Notes: generated by a model from the letters alone, not told the origin. A stretch of 64,000 nt of DNA from Aliibacillus thermotolerans (GCF_027853235.1 NZ_WKJG01000061.1:62001-126000), one strand, 5' to 3'; positions 1 to 9,689 are shown, counted from the stretch's first letter. Translations and numbers: made by a program.

Positions 1-1166
1 GAAAAAGTTTGATTTCTTTCTAATGTTCCTTTTTTAAAACTATGTGTAGGTATATACCTACCATCGATGAAGTTAAATGCACCAATAGCTTCCTCATAAC
101 CCACATCAATCATTCTGATTTTCGCAGCCAATCGAGAAACACCAAAAAACTCAGCTAATTTATCGATAGTCTCTTCTATTATAACTAACAAATCATTGGT
201 GCCTTTTTCTTTCATTAAATCCTGAATTATAGAATATGCTTCTTGTTTAAACATATTCAGTGGCATCAATATCTTAGGAGCTAAGCTATTAGCCTGCCAT
301 TCCATCCAATCAATATATTCCTTTTTATTACCTTTAACTCCACCTGATACCTTACAATTAATTTTTGTTATATCTTCATCAAACAAATTTTTAAGCATAA
401 ATGCTTTTTTATGTAAATGCCAGTGAACACATTCATGAACAATAGTATTATTATATGAACCTAAGTTTCTAAGAAAAAAACAATTAGGGTCTACAAAAAT
501 GCTACCTTTTTCAACCTTTTTCTCTATTGTTTTATCATGCGTTTCATCGTAAAATGTACTTACAGTATCCTTAAAATAAATTTGCCCAAAGATACTATTA
601 TCTTTTGAAATTCTAGTCATATGAACAGTTAAACCCATCTGTCTTGCTAATAATTCTGGATCTATTTTGATTGGAGTAATTAAAGCTTCTGGATAATGTT
701 CTTTTAAAAAATTAGTTGCCACATTATCTAAATCTTCCTTGTAAATAATGGGTACAAAATATTCAGATAATCCATTTTTGATTTTTTTTCGATTTTTTCT
801 CTGGTTATATATATCGATGTGTTTAATTACAAAATTTTTAAAATGGGTATCCAAATTAATAGTACATTCATAGTGAAACCATTGATAACATATTTCTTGT
901 TCATCAACTAACCGTTTATTTATATCACTAACCTCAATGTGAGCTTCTAATAAAATATCGAAATCGATTTTTGTTCCAGGTAAATCTTCTATGTAAATTT
1001 GTTTTATTTCTATATCTGATAAGTTTACTTCATCAATTTCTTCAACAACATTTAGGCGTAGTTCTAAATTTTCTACTTGGTCTGTTATGAAGTCCTGAAG
1101 GGCTTCAAACAACTCATTATAATATTTCTCTTTCACATAATTAGTAAATGAATGTTCTAGCCCCAT
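1..1166 (-). CDS. ImmA/IrrE-type zinc metallopeptidase, partial (C-terminus off the left edge)
   Basis: An open frame reads without a stop from an ATG at 1166 to the window edge (about 388 codons), preceded by an AGGGAG ribosome binding site. The first 190 or so residues are acidic, helical-looking and match no HTH that I recognise. A zinc peptidase core follows: HECVH at residues 244-248, then the family signature EWQANSLAPKILMP, with Glu289 as the likely third ligand. In ImmA/IrrE proteins such a peptidase cleaves a repressor or a toxin-bound partner to switch on phage, ICE or stress genes; the substrate here is unknown. It starts 16 bp after the Abi/HEPN gene and is probably co-transcribed with it. 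Low GC matches the rest of the island. The family call is firm, the role inferred. Confidence 0.85.
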   Translation of the reverse strand, partial: MGLEHSFTNYVKEKYYNELFEALQDFITDQVENLELRLNVVEEIDEVNLSDIEIKQIYIEDLPGTKIDFDILLEAHIEVSDINKRLVDEQEICYQWFHYECTINLDTHFKNFVIKHIDIYNQRKNRKKIKNGLSEYFVPIIYKEDLDNVATNFLKEHYPEALITPIKIDPELLARQMGLTVHMTRISKDNSIFGQIYFKDTVSTFYDETHDKTIEKKVEKGSIFVDPNCFFLRNLGSYNNTIVHECVHWHLHKKAFMLKNLFDEDITKINCKVSGGVKGNKKEYIDWMEWQANSLAPKILMPLNMFKQEAYSIIQDLMKEKGTNDLLVIIEETIDKLAEFFGVSRLAAKIRMIDVGYEEAIGAFNFIDGRYIPTHSFKKGTLERNQTF

Positions 1167-1182
1167 ACGCAAGACTCCCTTT

Positions 1183-1977
1183 CTATTTATATTTACCAAT
1201 ATGCATTTTATACGTGTCCCAGGTAAAGTGTACGATAGTTAATGATGCGTTCATTGCTAATTTAGCGTATCGCACAGGTAATTCTGTATAATTCTTTCCT
1301 TTACCATGCCCATCACCTTTATCATTTCTAAGAGAATTTAAACCATCAACTACCTGAATGAAACTACTTAGTATTTTCTTAACATCATTATTATTTTTAG
1401 CTGAGACATTTTCTTTCGGATCTAGATTTAATTTTAAAAACACTTGTTTTCTTAATTGTACTACAGTGGATGATGGAGAATATTCCTCGTCAAATTCATC
1501 TAAAATGTGTTTGAAACAGGACTCTAATAGTTCTTTAGATTTCCCTATCACATCCGAAGGTGATTCTTCAACTAATGACATCATTATGCTGAGTTGACTA
1601 GCTATATAGACATCATTAAACTTTTCTTTGACATCAGTAACCAATGTACTGCTAAATGTTTGATTAGTTGAAAACTTTGACATAAGCGCTTTCAATTTCG
1701 GATAAAGATTTCTCTTTTCAACCGTAAGTAAATCTTCAATGTTTTGATATTCTATATATTCAATTAAATCAGTAACTAATTTTATAATTTCACCATCGTC
1801 AGCTTGATTTATAAACTCAACAAAGGATTTTCCTTTTGATAACTTATATTGCGTTTGGAGTGGTATTCCAACAGAATTCAGCGTAAAATCATCAAATTCT
1901 GAATTACTAAAATTCAAAACATACCCACCATCATTAAAAAAAGTACTAATGAAATTTTTATCATTAAAGCTAAGCAA
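1183..1977 (-). CDS. Abortive infection family protein with C-terminal Abi_C/HEPN domain
   Basis: A protein of about 264 residues. I chose a TTG start at 1977 because AGGTG lies 9 nt upstream; a GTG at 1989 would add four residues but has no ribosome site. The C-terminus carries RNDKGDGHG, the Abi_C signature, which is also the R-x6-H motif of HEPN ribonucleases (Arg217, His224). Downstream is an A-x-L-A helix pattern typical of the family. The N-terminal 130 residues resemble variable Abi N-terminal sensor regions but I cannot name the fold. By family knowledge it would cleave RNA when triggered by phage and stop growth. It sits 87-99 bp after mcrC, separated by a 14-bp inverted repeat, and just before the peptidase gene. 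Confidence 0.75.
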   Translation of the reverse strand: MLSFNDKNFISTFFNDGGYVLNFSNSEFDDFTLNSVGIPLQTQYKLSKGKSFVEFINQADDGEIIKLVTDLIEYIEYQNIEDLLTVEKRNLYPKLKALMSKFSTNQTFSSTLVTDVKEKFNDVYIASQLSIMMSLVEESPSDVIGKSKELLESCFKHILDEFDEEYSPSSTVVQLRKQVFLKLNLDPKENVSAKNNNDVKKILSSFIQVVDGLNSLRNDKGDGHGKGKNYTELPVRYAKLAMNASLTIVHFTWDTYKMHIGKYK

Positions 1978-2024
1978 ACCCTTACACACCTCGCAGTCTT
2001 ACTACATGTTTTAAGGATAACATC

Positions 2025-2060
2025 GACTCTTTATGCATCAAACGATATGCATAAAGAGTC
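2025..2060. repeat. Perfect 14-bp inverted repeat between mcrC and the HEPN gene
   Basis: GACTCTTTATGCAT at 2025-2038 pairs exactly with 2047-2060 across an 8-nt loop. No T-run follows on either strand, so it is not a classical intrinsic terminator. It could be an attenuating hairpin or an operator for the downstream HEPN-peptidase pair. Confidence 0.7.
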
Positions 2061-2075
2061 ATAACACTATAATTA

Positions 2076-3332
2076 CTAATCAATCTTTATATCTAGTAAT
2101 GTCTTTTCAACTGTATCCACAAATAGATTAATAGATTTCAGGAAATCTTTTCCTGATTTATCAGCAATATTTATAAAACAAGCCGTTATTACATAAGGAT
2201 TAAATATATCTGAATTTAAAGTGAGCGTCTCCGGTCTTTTGTTTAAAAAAGAAGGATACAGTAGAATTACTTTTTTACTATTTAATAATCTTGCATATGT
2301 AACAATTTGATAAATATCGCTATTATTAAAGACATTATAAGCTTTATTTTTAACATCTAAAACTCCATAAGCAGAAGGTAAATAGTCATAACTTTCATCT
2401 TCTACAAGATAACGATAAACGATATCCGGTTGATATTCTCTACTATCATAACAATTATCACTTTTTAGAATATCTGCAAATTTCTTGGAATTTTCCCATG
2501 TGAAAAACTCCCTTTTATCTGGAGTTTCTTTTAATATTTTAATAACAAAATCCTCAAATAACCTATCGAAATTTATAATAAAACTTTCTGTTCCAATTGT
2601 GTTTCCCACATCTTCATAATCTAATTGATCTATTATCATTGATGCGTAAATCAATGTATTTCGATACCTTGAAGTATTGGAATTAAAATTTATATTCTTT
2701 AATAATTCGCTACCATTTTTAACATTTGGAGATACATTTTCAAAATACATTAAAAGTTTTGTAGCAGTTGAAGTATATTTCTTTACATTTTTTAGTTTCA
2801 TTAAAGCAGTAGCAATAAGTCTATTAATATCATTATTTAATGAGAGTCTTGATACCTTTGTGTCGACATATTTCTTTTTGTTTAAAAGATAATTCTTGTA
2901 GGTGCTGGGATAATGGACATTACCTTTAATAGTTCCAAGCTTTTCATTCGATATTCGATAGGACTGTATAATACCCAACTGAATATTTTTTTGAAGGTTT
3001 TCCAAAAAAAGCTCCGCAACATCTACCTCATTTTGGGCTTCTGAGATATCTAATACAGACGAACTATCAGAAGTCCTATACCCATAAACATATAAGTACA
3101 TTCGAAAAATATGCTCGAATCCTATTTCATTATACTTTGGTTCCAAATTTATTTTGCGAACAGGTGTTACAAGATACCCAACATAGGATTGGCTTATAGT
3201 TAAAATAGAGTTGTTCTTTTCTTCTCTCGCCCATCTTATATTGTTCTTATGTACAAATTGTTCAAAATAACTAAATTCTTCATCCAATACATTTATAATT
3301 GTTTGTCCAGCAGTCTCAATTTTATTAAACAT
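2076..3332 (-). CDS. mcrC: McrC-like nuclease subunit of a McrBC-type restriction system
   Basis: 418 residues, normal for McrC. The N-terminal part has the McrC pattern around residues 45-85 (SYVGYLVTP, then a PKY segment). The C-terminal PD-(D/E)xK nuclease is visible: FEDFV near 259-263, QPDIV with Pro302-Asp303, and VLDVKNK with Asp326 and Lys328. McrC is the endonuclease that partners the McrB motor and cuts DNA when two translocating complexes collide. It starts 9 bp after mcrB with an AGGTGAG ribosome site, so the two are one transcription unit. Because a cytosine methyltransferase heads the operon, it may act as the restriction arm of a modification-linked system (LlaJI- or BsuMI-like) rather than as a methyl-dependent type IV enzyme. 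Confidence 0.88.
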   Translation of the reverse strand: MFNKIETAGQTIINVLDEEFSYFEQFVHKNNIRWAREEKNNSILTISQSYVGYLVTPVRKINLEPKYNEIGFEHIFRMYLYVYGYRTSDSSSVLDISEAQNEVDVAELFLENLQKNIQLGIIQSYRISNEKLGTIKGNVHYPSTYKNYLLNKKKYVDTKVSRLSLNNDINRLIATALMKLKNVKKYTSTATKLLMYFENVSPNVKNGSELLKNINFNSNTSRYRNTLIYASMIIDQLDYEDVGNTIGTESFIINFDRLFEDFVIKILKETPDKREFFTWENSKKFADILKSDNCYDSREYQPDIVYRYLVEDESYDYLPSAYGVLDVKNKAYNVFNNSDIYQIVTYARLLNSKKVILLYPSFLNKRPETLTLNSDIFNPYVITACFINIADKSGKDFLKSINLFVDTVEKTLLDIKID

Positions 3333-3340
3333 TCACTCAC

Positions 3341-4972
3341 CTACACTTGAAACTCTGCTTGAAAAGCTATTTTAAATTCATCTATATCTTGAATACCATC
3401 TGCAAGGTTTTCACCAACTATAGTATTTATTGCATTAATATCATTAAAACTATATTCCACCAAAGTTGGTAATAGCACAAAATTAAATTGATTTTTAAAC
3501 TCTTCAAAGTTCCAAATAAAGTCATCACCTGTTTTGTTTGGAATGAAATAAGATTGCCCTAAAATCAATTCGGAATCACCTAACGTTTCTAAAATTCTTT
3601 GATTTATAATTTTTAATATGTTACCTAGGTCAAAATCTTCAAGAATGACCTTTTCTGATAAAAAGTCGTAATTTGGTAATAAATTTATAAAAGCAAAACG
3701 CCTTCTGATTGCTAAATCTAAAAATGCTATGTTTCTATCACTAGTATTCATCGTTCCTACAATATATAAATTATCGGGAATGTTTAATTCTTTAATTCCT
3801 TTAATTGGACGTGAAAGTTTTACCGAATATCCTCTATCTAAAGTAAGGATTGTCTCACCAAATATTTCTGCAATATTACCTCGATTTAATTCATCGATTA
3901 CAAATAGGTATTTATTATTTTTATCCTGCTTTGCTTTTTCTACAAAGTCTAAAAACAAGCCTTTTTGAGTTGAAACAATCGTTGCATTTTGGTCATTTAC
4001 CGTCAACGTCTCAGATCCTATAAAATCTTCATAAGAATAGTTAGCGTGAAATTGAACCATTTCTGTTTCTGCAAACTCTCCACTATTTTTTAATAGATTG
4101 GTGTATCTAGATTTCCCAACTCCAGGAACCCCCGTCAATACAATTTGCTTTTTATAAAGTAGCGTATCTAGTATTTCCTTATCTGAGGGATTATCACCAC
4201 TTAAAGCTAAATATTGTGTCGTTTCTTCTTTGGTCAATAGATTTTGTTGGTACTCCTCTGAAGTACTGATTGATTCAACCTCAGGTTGTTTTTTAGTATC
4301 AAACTCAAACTTATCTCTTATTTCCGAACCTTTGATAATAGTTTTAGAAGGTGCAATTCTATTAAAAGATATATCATCATCAAAAAGCCATAAAAAATCC
4401 TTTTTATTTATTTTAAATAACTTTTTAATCACTTTTTCTAATACACGTGTAAATTCTTTTTCATTCGGTTCATGTTCAAATTCAAATCTTGTAAAACGAA
4501 GCACCCATGCAGTAAAATGCGATAATGATATCCTATTCCCTTTAAGATAATATTCTTCTAATATTTCTTGATAGTTATGTTTTAATGTTAAATTTGAATT
4601 ATTATCCTCATAGATAGGGATATTGAAATTTTTCTTTTCTATTGTGTCCTTAATTCTACCAATAATTCTAGTAAATTCTGTAGCTGGTTGATATAACTCA
4701 AGTTTTCTAAAACCGTTCGGGAACATCAACACTTTACTTTTAGGTTTCTCAGTTGAATCAAATAATCCACCTAACATCCACAATGACTTTAAGTAATCAG
4801 TTTTTTGCTCTTCAGAAAGACTTCCACTTTTGTATGTTACCGGAAACGAGTGGGAAATCCCAATTCTTTTAGACAATAGAAAAAGAAACAATGAAGAGTC
4901 AGGATCCACTTGAAGATTTTCAAAATAATCTATTGAGTTTAAAACATTTTCTTTTGAAATATAATAATTCAA
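3341..4972 (-). CDS. mcrB: McrB-like AAA+ GTPase motor subunit
   Basis: 543 residues, TTG start with a GGAGTGAG ribosome site. The AAA+ domain begins near residue 265: Walker A GVPGVGKS at 281-288, Walker B FVIDELNRGNIAEIFGE, and the McrB signature MNTSDRNIAFLD that replaces the usual sensor and favours GTP. Arginine-finger-like IRRRF follows. The N-terminal 260 residues do not show a DNA-binding domain that I recognise, so the recognition specificity is probably new relative to E. coli McrB. It sits 25 bp after the methyltransferase and 9 bp before mcrC. By family knowledge it translocates on DNA and recruits McrC. Confidence 0.9.
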   Translation of the reverse strand: MNYYISKENVLNSIDYFENLQVDPDSSLFLFLLSKRIGISHSFPVTYKSGSLSEEQKTDYLKSLWMLGGLFDSTEKPKSKVLMFPNGFRKLELYQPATEFTRIIGRIKDTIEKKNFNIPIYEDNNSNLTLKHNYQEILEEYYLKGNRISLSHFTAWVLRFTRFEFEHEPNEKEFTRVLEKVIKKLFKINKKDFLWLFDDDISFNRIAPSKTIIKGSEIRDKFEFDTKKQPEVESISTSEEYQQNLLTKEETTQYLALSGDNPSDKEILDTLLYKKQIVLTGVPGVGKSRYTNLLKNSGEFAETEMVQFHANYSYEDFIGSETLTVNDQNATIVSTQKGLFLDFVEKAKQDKNNKYLFVIDELNRGNIAEIFGETILTLDRGYSVKLSRPIKGIKELNIPDNLYIVGTMNTSDRNIAFLDLAIRRRFAFINLLPNYDFLSEKVILEDFDLGNILKIINQRILETLGDSELILGQSYFIPNKTGDDFIWNFEEFKNQFNFVLLPTLVEYSFNDINAINTIVGENLADGIQDIDEFKIAFQAEFQV

Positions 4973-4996
4973 TTTATCTCACTCCATATAATAAAT

Positions 4997-6235
4997 TTAA
5001 TATCCCGCTTCAATTAGCTGCTGTACTATAGATTTACCAATAATCTCTCCTAATTTGGGTGGAACAGCATTTCCTATAATTGTATATTTAGCTGATACTG
5101 AATCTCCGACAAAAATGTAATTATCGGGAAATGATTGAATTCTAGCAATCTCCCTGACAGAATATCTTCTATCCTCCAAAGGATGTAAAATCCCACTATT
5201 TTCAGGGGTACTAGCAGCTGTGATTGTTCCATTAATCTCATTTCTAGCAAACCTTCTATAGAAATTAGGAGAACGATATTTTTTCATATTATCCCTAATC
5301 TTTTTTAATCTCTCAGGTAAATGTTCGTATGGGATGTCTTTCCATGAACCTCCCTCAGGAATGAATGGGACTAGTTTCTTGCTCTGAGGAGACAACTCCC
5401 ACACCTCATTTTGATTAGGTAATCCTTCAACACCTTTTAATACATATCCTACAGTTAACTTTTCAGGATCATAATCAATTGGTTCTGGAAATTCATAATC
5501 AATGTTTATATCGCTTCTAATGCCGATAATTATAACTCGAAATCTATTTTGTGGCACTCCATAGTTGCTAGCTTTTAAAAGTTTATATTTAACTTTATAA
5601 CCAGGCTCTGTGTTTTCTAATAGAGTAACAATAGAATCCATTAATTTGGAGCCATCTTTATTTTTCATAGATAATAAGCCACGAACATTTTCCATGATAA
5701 CAACTTTTGGCTTTTTGGCATTTATAACCTTTAATACTTCCAAATATAAATTTCCTCTGTCATCTTTTGTACCTAATCTGTTACCTGCACTTGAAAATGG
5801 TTGACAGGGAAAACCAGCTACAACTACATCAGCATTCGGCATATCGTTAGCATTAATTTTTGTGATATCTTCTTCAGTTATCTCTCCGATATTAGCACGA
5901 TAATTTTCAATTGCTGGTTTTAGAATATCATTAGCAAACACTATGTTAAATCCAGAATTAATTAAACCTAGATCTAACCCTCCTGCTCCACTAAATAATG
6001 AAATAGTATCTAGTGACATTGATAAATCTTTTTTTTCATTTACATACTCAACAATATCTTCTAATCTACAATCTAATGTTTTACAAATACGACCTAATAT
6101 TTCCATACTTACATTTTGATTTTTACTTAGACGTGATAGTGTTTGATTAGTTATTTTTGCTCTATCTCTCAATTGAGTTTTATTAATATTTTTCTCTAAT
6201 ATTAACTTCCATAATGGTTTATAAGAAAATGCCAA
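4997..6235 (-). CDS. DNA cytosine-5 methyltransferase with N-terminal XRE-type HTH
   Basis: The frame is open from 6295, but a good promoter overlaps that position (-10 at 6295-6300), so translation probably starts at TTG 6235, giving about 412 residues. Residues 3-65 are a Cro/CI-type HTH (KTQLRDRAKITNQTLSRL). The catalytic part has motif I FSGAGGLDLG (81-90), motif IV GFPCQPFSSAG with Cys144 as nucleophile, motif VI MENVRG, and a QNRFR motif VIII. It would methylate cytosine C5 in the host site of the operon's restriction system. HTH-fused methyltransferases often repress their own promoter. It is first in an operon with mcrB and mcrC. The recognition sequence cannot be read from the protein. 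Confidence 0.9.
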   Translation of the reverse strand: MAFSYKPLWKLILEKNINKTQLRDRAKITNQTLSRLSKNQNVSMEILGRICKTLDCRLEDIVEYVNEKKDLSMSLDTISLFSGAGGLDLGLINSGFNIVFANDILKPAIENYRANIGEITEEDITKINANDMPNADVVVAGFPCQPFSSAGNRLGTKDDRGNLYLEVLKVINAKKPKVVIMENVRGLLSMKNKDGSKLMDSIVTLLENTEPGYKVKYKLLKASNYGVPQNRFRVIIIGIRSDINIDYEFPEPIDYDPEKLTVGYVLKGVEGLPNQNEVWELSPQSKKLVPFIPEGGSWKDIPYEHLPERLKKIRDNMKKYRSPNFYRRFARNEINGTITAASTPENSGILHPLEDRRYSVREIARIQSFPDNYIFVGDSVSAKYTIIGNAVPPKLGEIIGKSIVQQLIEAGY

Positions 6236-6294
6236 TTCACTCACTCTTTCTAGAATAAAATTCTCTATTAATAGAATATCACATTTGGATATCA

Positions 6295-6323
6295 ATTCAA
6301 AATGAAAACATCTGTTCTGTCAA
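6295..6323 (-). promoter_or_regulatory. Predicted sigma-A promoter of the methyltransferase-mcrBC operon
   Basis: On the minus strand TTGACA (6318-6323) is followed after 17 bp by TTGAAT (6295-6300). It overlaps the longest possible methyltransferase start, which is why the downstream TTG is preferred. Confidence 0.5.
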
Positions 6324-6401
6324 CTCCCCCCACCCAAAAGTCATCCTATCAACTCAACCCTACCTTTACTGAAAACTACTCTTCCTTTTCAGCAAAATAA
6401 A

Positions 6402-6452
6402 AATAAGATTCCCCAGCTTGGACATTCTCCAAAACCACTGGAAAACCTTATT
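6402..6452 (-). terminator. Rho-independent terminator of rlmCD
   Basis: Just after the rlmCD stop the minus strand has AATAAG...CCAG pairing with CTGG...CTTATT, followed by a run TTTTTATTTT. It separates the core chromosome from the defence island. Confidence 0.75.
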
Positions 6453-6473
6453 CTATCAACACTTCAACTCTTC

Positions 6474-7868
6474 TTATTCATCCACCCTAGACATCAATGC
6501 TACCAACTCCACATGCTTCGTTCTTGGAAACATATCGACTGGCTGAATTTCTTTTACTTCATATCCACCTTCCGATAATATTTTTAAGTCCCGAGCGAGA
6601 GTAGATGGATTGCAAGAAACGTAGACGATTCGTTTTGGGGCAATGTCGATCATCGTTTCAAGCAGTGTCTCGGCACAACCTTTTCTTGGCGGGTCCACGA
6701 CGATAACGTCTGGTTGAATGCCAAGCACATGATACCACCACGGAATAATTTTTTCCGCTTCTCCAACGACAAAATCGACGACATCTTCTAAATGATTTAG
6801 TTTTGCGTTTCGTTTTGCATCGGCAATTGCTTCAGGAACGATTTCCACTCCGTACACGTGTTTTGCTTTCTGTGCTAAAAAGAGGGAGATGGTGCCGATT
6901 CCACAATAGGCGTCAATGACTATTTCTTTTCCAGTGAGAGCAGCGTATTCAAGCGCTTTTTCATATAAAACTTTCGTTTGTGTTGGATTCACTTGGTAAA
7001 ATGACCGGGCTGAAATCGCAAAGGTAATGTTTCCGATGGTGTCGTAAATATATTCTTCTCCCCAAAGAACTCGTGTTTCTTCACCAAAAATAACGTTCGT
7101 TTTTTTCGGATTGATATTTTGAATGATGGACGTAATGTTGGGGATTTGTTTGCGAATGTTTTCAATCAGTTTTTTCCTATGGGGTAGTTCTTTTCCTTTC
7201 GTAATAAGGACGATCATCAATTCATCTTTCTTTTTCCCGAATCGTACGACGATATGACGTAAAACTCCGCGGTGATTCTTTTCGTCATATGCGGGAATAC
7301 CGTATTTGTCTGCAATATTTTTTACAATTTGAACAGCGTCATCATTTCCTTTTTCTTGAATGAGGCATGATTCCATATCAATGATGCGATGCGTACGCTG
7401 TTGATAAAACCCTGCTTTTAAGCGCCCATCTTCTTTAGTTCCGACTGGCACTTGCGCTTTGTTTCGGTACCGCCACGGGTCTTCCATTCCAATCACTGGG
7501 TGAATGGGAACGTCATCCAGTCCACCGATTTTTTTTATCGCATCTGCGACAAGTTGATGTTTAAATTGCAACTCTTTCTCATACGTCATATGTTGTAACT
7601 GACAACCACCACATTGTTTATAGATAGGACAAAGCGGTTCGATTCGTTCAGGGCTTTCTTCTTTTATTTCCATTAACCGACCAAAACCATAATTTTTCTT
7701 CGTTTTCACCACTTTTACTTTGCCCGTTTCCCCTGGAATTCCATACGGGACGAATAAAGGATACCCATTGATTTTCGCCACACCTGCCCCGTCATGAGTG
7801 AAATCTTCAAAGGTAACTTCCACCATGTCGTTTTTCTGCACAGGTGCGTATTTATTACGTTTTTTCAT
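6474..7868 (-). CDS. rlmCD: 23S rRNA (uracil-C5)-methyltransferase RlmCD/RlmD family
   Basis: 464 residues, close to B. subtilis RlmCD (YefA). An N-terminal TRAM domain (about residues 10-65) precedes [14 protein letters not shown], the cysteine cluster that binds an iron-sulfur centre in this family. The Rossmann methyltransferase half has [14 protein letters not shown] for AdoMet and DPPRKGC, with the catalytic cysteine in [12 protein letters not shown]. It makes m5U in 23S rRNA; B. subtilis RlmCD modifies two positions. It is monocistronic here with its own terminator. In B. subtilis the gene also follows dgkB and borders an accessory region, which fits the island found downstream. Confidence 0.93.
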   Translation of the reverse strand: MKKRNKYAPVQKNDMVEVTFEDFTHDGAGVAKINGYPLFVPYGIPGETGKVKVVKTKKNYGFGRLMEIKEESPERIEPLCPIYKQCGGCQLQHMTYEKELQFKHQLVADAIKKIGGLDDVPIHPVIGMEDPWRYRNKAQVPVGTKEDGRLKAGFYQQRTHRIIDMESCLIQEKGNDDAVQIVKNIADKYGIPAYDEKNHRGVLRHIVVRFGKKKDELMIVLITKGKELPHRKKLIENIRKQIPNITSIIQNINPKKTNVIFGEETRVLWGEEYIYDTIGNITFAISARSFYQVNPTQTKVLYEKALEYAALTGKEIVIDAYCGIGTISLFLAQKAKHVYGVEIVPEAIADAKRNAKLNHLEDVVDFVVGEAEKIIPWWYHVLGIQPDVIVVDPPRKGCAETLLETMIDIAPKRIVYVSCNPSTLARDLKILSEGGYEVKEIQPVDMFPRTKHVELVALMSRVDE

Positions 7869-7987
7869 CTGTATGATCCTTTCTCTGTACGTACTTTGCT
7901 ACATGCATTTTAACACCTTTCCTAACAGAAGAAAAAATCTATCATGGAAATATTTGATATTTTCTTGTCAAATGATAGAATAGTATA

Positions 7988-8001
7988 TGTAAGCGATTAC
8001 A
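7988..8001 (+). promoter_or_regulatory. Predicted CcpA catabolite-response element upstream of the aldehyde dehydrogenase
   Basis: TGTAAGCGATTACA matches the consensus TGWAANCGNTNWCA at every position. It lies about 75 bp before the dehydrogenase start, next to a TTGTCA box at the likely promoter, so glucose repression through CcpA-HPr(Ser-P) is expected. Confidence 0.65.
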
Positions 8002-8075
8002 ATTGGCATGTTTTTATTTTTGCATCATAGAATGACATCGTTGCAATCTTCTAATAAAAGAAAGGGGATAGACGA

Positions 8076-9596
8076 ATGCGCTACAATGCACCAAACACTT
8101 CTGGAAGTCTCGTTCAATTTCAAGATCGCTACGATAACTTTATTGGTGGTGAATACCGCCCGCCGATGAATGGTGAGTATTTTGATAATGTCACACCGGT
8201 TACTGGAGAGGTTTTCTGCCAAGTGGCACGGTCCACAAAAGAAGACGTTGATCTTGCCGTAGAAGCTTCTCAAAACGCAAAAGACGCTTGGGGAAAAACG
8301 TCACCTGCAGAACGAGCACTTATTTTAAACCGAATTGCAGATCGCATGGAAGAAAATAAAGAAAAGTTAGCTGTAGCCGAAACATGGGACAATGGAAAAG
8401 CGATTCGTGAGCCGCTAAATGCTGATATTCCCTTAGCAATTGATCATTTCCGTTATTTCGCAGGAGTGATTCGTGCGGAAGAAGGTACGATTAGCCAAAT
8501 TGATGATGATACGGTTGCCTACCATTTCCAAGAACCTCTTGGCGTCGTTGGACAAATTATTCCCTGGAACTTTCCACTTTTAATGGCGACGTGGAAAATT
8601 GCTCCGGCTCTCGCTGCGGGAAACTGTATTGTCATTAAACCAGCGGAACAAACACCAGCGTCCATTTTCGTTTGGTTAGAACTTGTGAAAGACCTTCTCC
8701 CACCAGGAGTGTTAAACATTGTGAATGGATTTGGTGTAGAAGCAGGAAAACCCCTTGCCTCTCATCCTGATATTGCCAAAGTGGCTTTTACTGGTGAGAC
8801 AACGACTGGACGTCTCATTATGCAATACGCTTCGGAAAATATTATTCCAGTAACATTAGAGCTTGGTGGTAAATCCCCGAATATCTTTTTTGAAGATGTG
8901 ATGGAAAAAGATGATGCATTTTTAAATAAAGCAGTGGAAGGCTTTGTCATGTTTGCTTTAAATCAAGGAGAAGTATGTACTTGTCCTTCCCGAGCCCTCG
9001 TTCATGAATCCATTTATGATGATTTTATTGAACGGGCTTTAGAACGCGCCAAAAATATTAAAACAGGAGATCCACTCGACACCGAAACGATGATGGGAGC
9101 ACAAGCATCCCAAGAACAAATGGAAAAAATTATGTCGTATTTAGACATCGGAAAACAAGAAGGCGCAGAAGTATTACTTGGCGGAGAACGTAATCAATTA
9201 GATGGAGAGCTTGCAAACGGCTACTACGTCAAGCCGACAATTTTTAAAGGAAATAACAGCATGCGCATTTTCCAAGAAGAAATCTTCGGTCCAGTCCTTG
9301 CACTTACTACTTTCTCCACCGAAGAAGAAGCACTGTCCATTGCTAACGATACGTTGTATGGCCTCGGTGCCGGGGTATGGACGAGAAACATTAACCGTGC
9401 GTATCGCTTCGGTCGTAATATCCAAGCGGGACGCGTCTGGACAAACTGTTACCACGACTATCCTGCTCATGCGGCCTTCGGTGGTTATAAAAAATCAGGC
9501 ATTGGACGAGAAAATCATAAAATGATGCTTTCCCACTATCAACAAACGAAAAACTTACTCGTAAGCTATAGCGAAGATGCACTCGGGTTTTTCTAA
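8076..9596 (+). CDS. NAD-dependent aldehyde dehydrogenase (AcoD/ExaC-like)
   Basis: 506 residues, typical of the class of acetaldehyde dehydrogenases found with DUF779 proteins. The fold signatures are present: IIPWNFPL for NAD binding, LELGGKSPN with the general-base glutamate, and [11 protein letters not shown] with the nucleophilic cysteine. The C-terminal [14 protein letters not shown] motif also fits. It would oxidise acetaldehyde or another short aldehyde to the acid in the cytosol. The ATG follows an AAAGGGG ribosome site. The gene stands alone on the plus strand, upstream of a DUF779 gene, and has a perfect CcpA-type site in its promoter region. The exact substrate cannot be fixed from sequence. 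Confidence 0.9.
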   Translation: MRYNAPNTSGSLVQFQDRYDNFIGGEYRPPMNGEYFDNVTPVTGEVFCQVARSTKEDVDLAVEASQNAKDAWGKTSPAERALILNRIADRMEENKEKLAVAETWDNGKAIREPLNADIPLAIDHFRYFAGVIRAEEGTISQIDDDTVAYHFQEPLGVVGQIIPWNFPLLMATWKIAPALAAGNCIVIKPAEQTPASIFVWLELVKDLLPPGVLNIVNGFGVEAGKPLASHPDIAKVAFTGETTTGRLIMQYASENIIPVTLELGGKSPNIFFEDVMEKDDAFLNKAVEGFVMFALNQGEVCTCPSRALVHESIYDDFIERALERAKNIKTGDPLDTETMMGAQASQEQMEKIMSYLDIGKQEGAEVLLGGERNQLDGELANGYYVKPTIFKGNNSMRIFQEEIFGPVLALTTFSTEEEALSIANDTLYGLGAGVWTRNINRAYRFGRNIQAGRVWTNCYHDYPAHAAFGGYKKSGIGRENHKMMLSHYQQTKNLLVSYSEDALGFF

Positions 9597-9610
9597 ACAA
9601 TAATAGATGA

Positions 9611-9634
9611 TGCCACGGATCATTTTCCGTGGCA
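9611..9634 (+). terminator. Hairpin between aldehyde dehydrogenase and DUF779 genes
   Basis: TGCCACGGA pairs with TCCGTGGCA. The T-run after it is weak (TTGTT), so it may only attenuate read-through into the DUF779 gene. Confidence 0.55.
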
Positions 9635-9689
9635 TTGTTACCCTTTATAAATAGAGTATTCTAGTCTAAATGGAAAGGAGGGTTAAACG

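Noticed and set aside
8003-8027. Possible sigma-54 promoter (TTGGCAT ... TTGCAT) before the aldehyde dehydrogenase
   Set aside because: The GG and GC elements are 15 nt apart instead of the required 10.
9202-9525. 107-codon open frame inside the aldehyde dehydrogenase gene
   Set aside because: It is a shadow in another frame of a strongly conserved gene.
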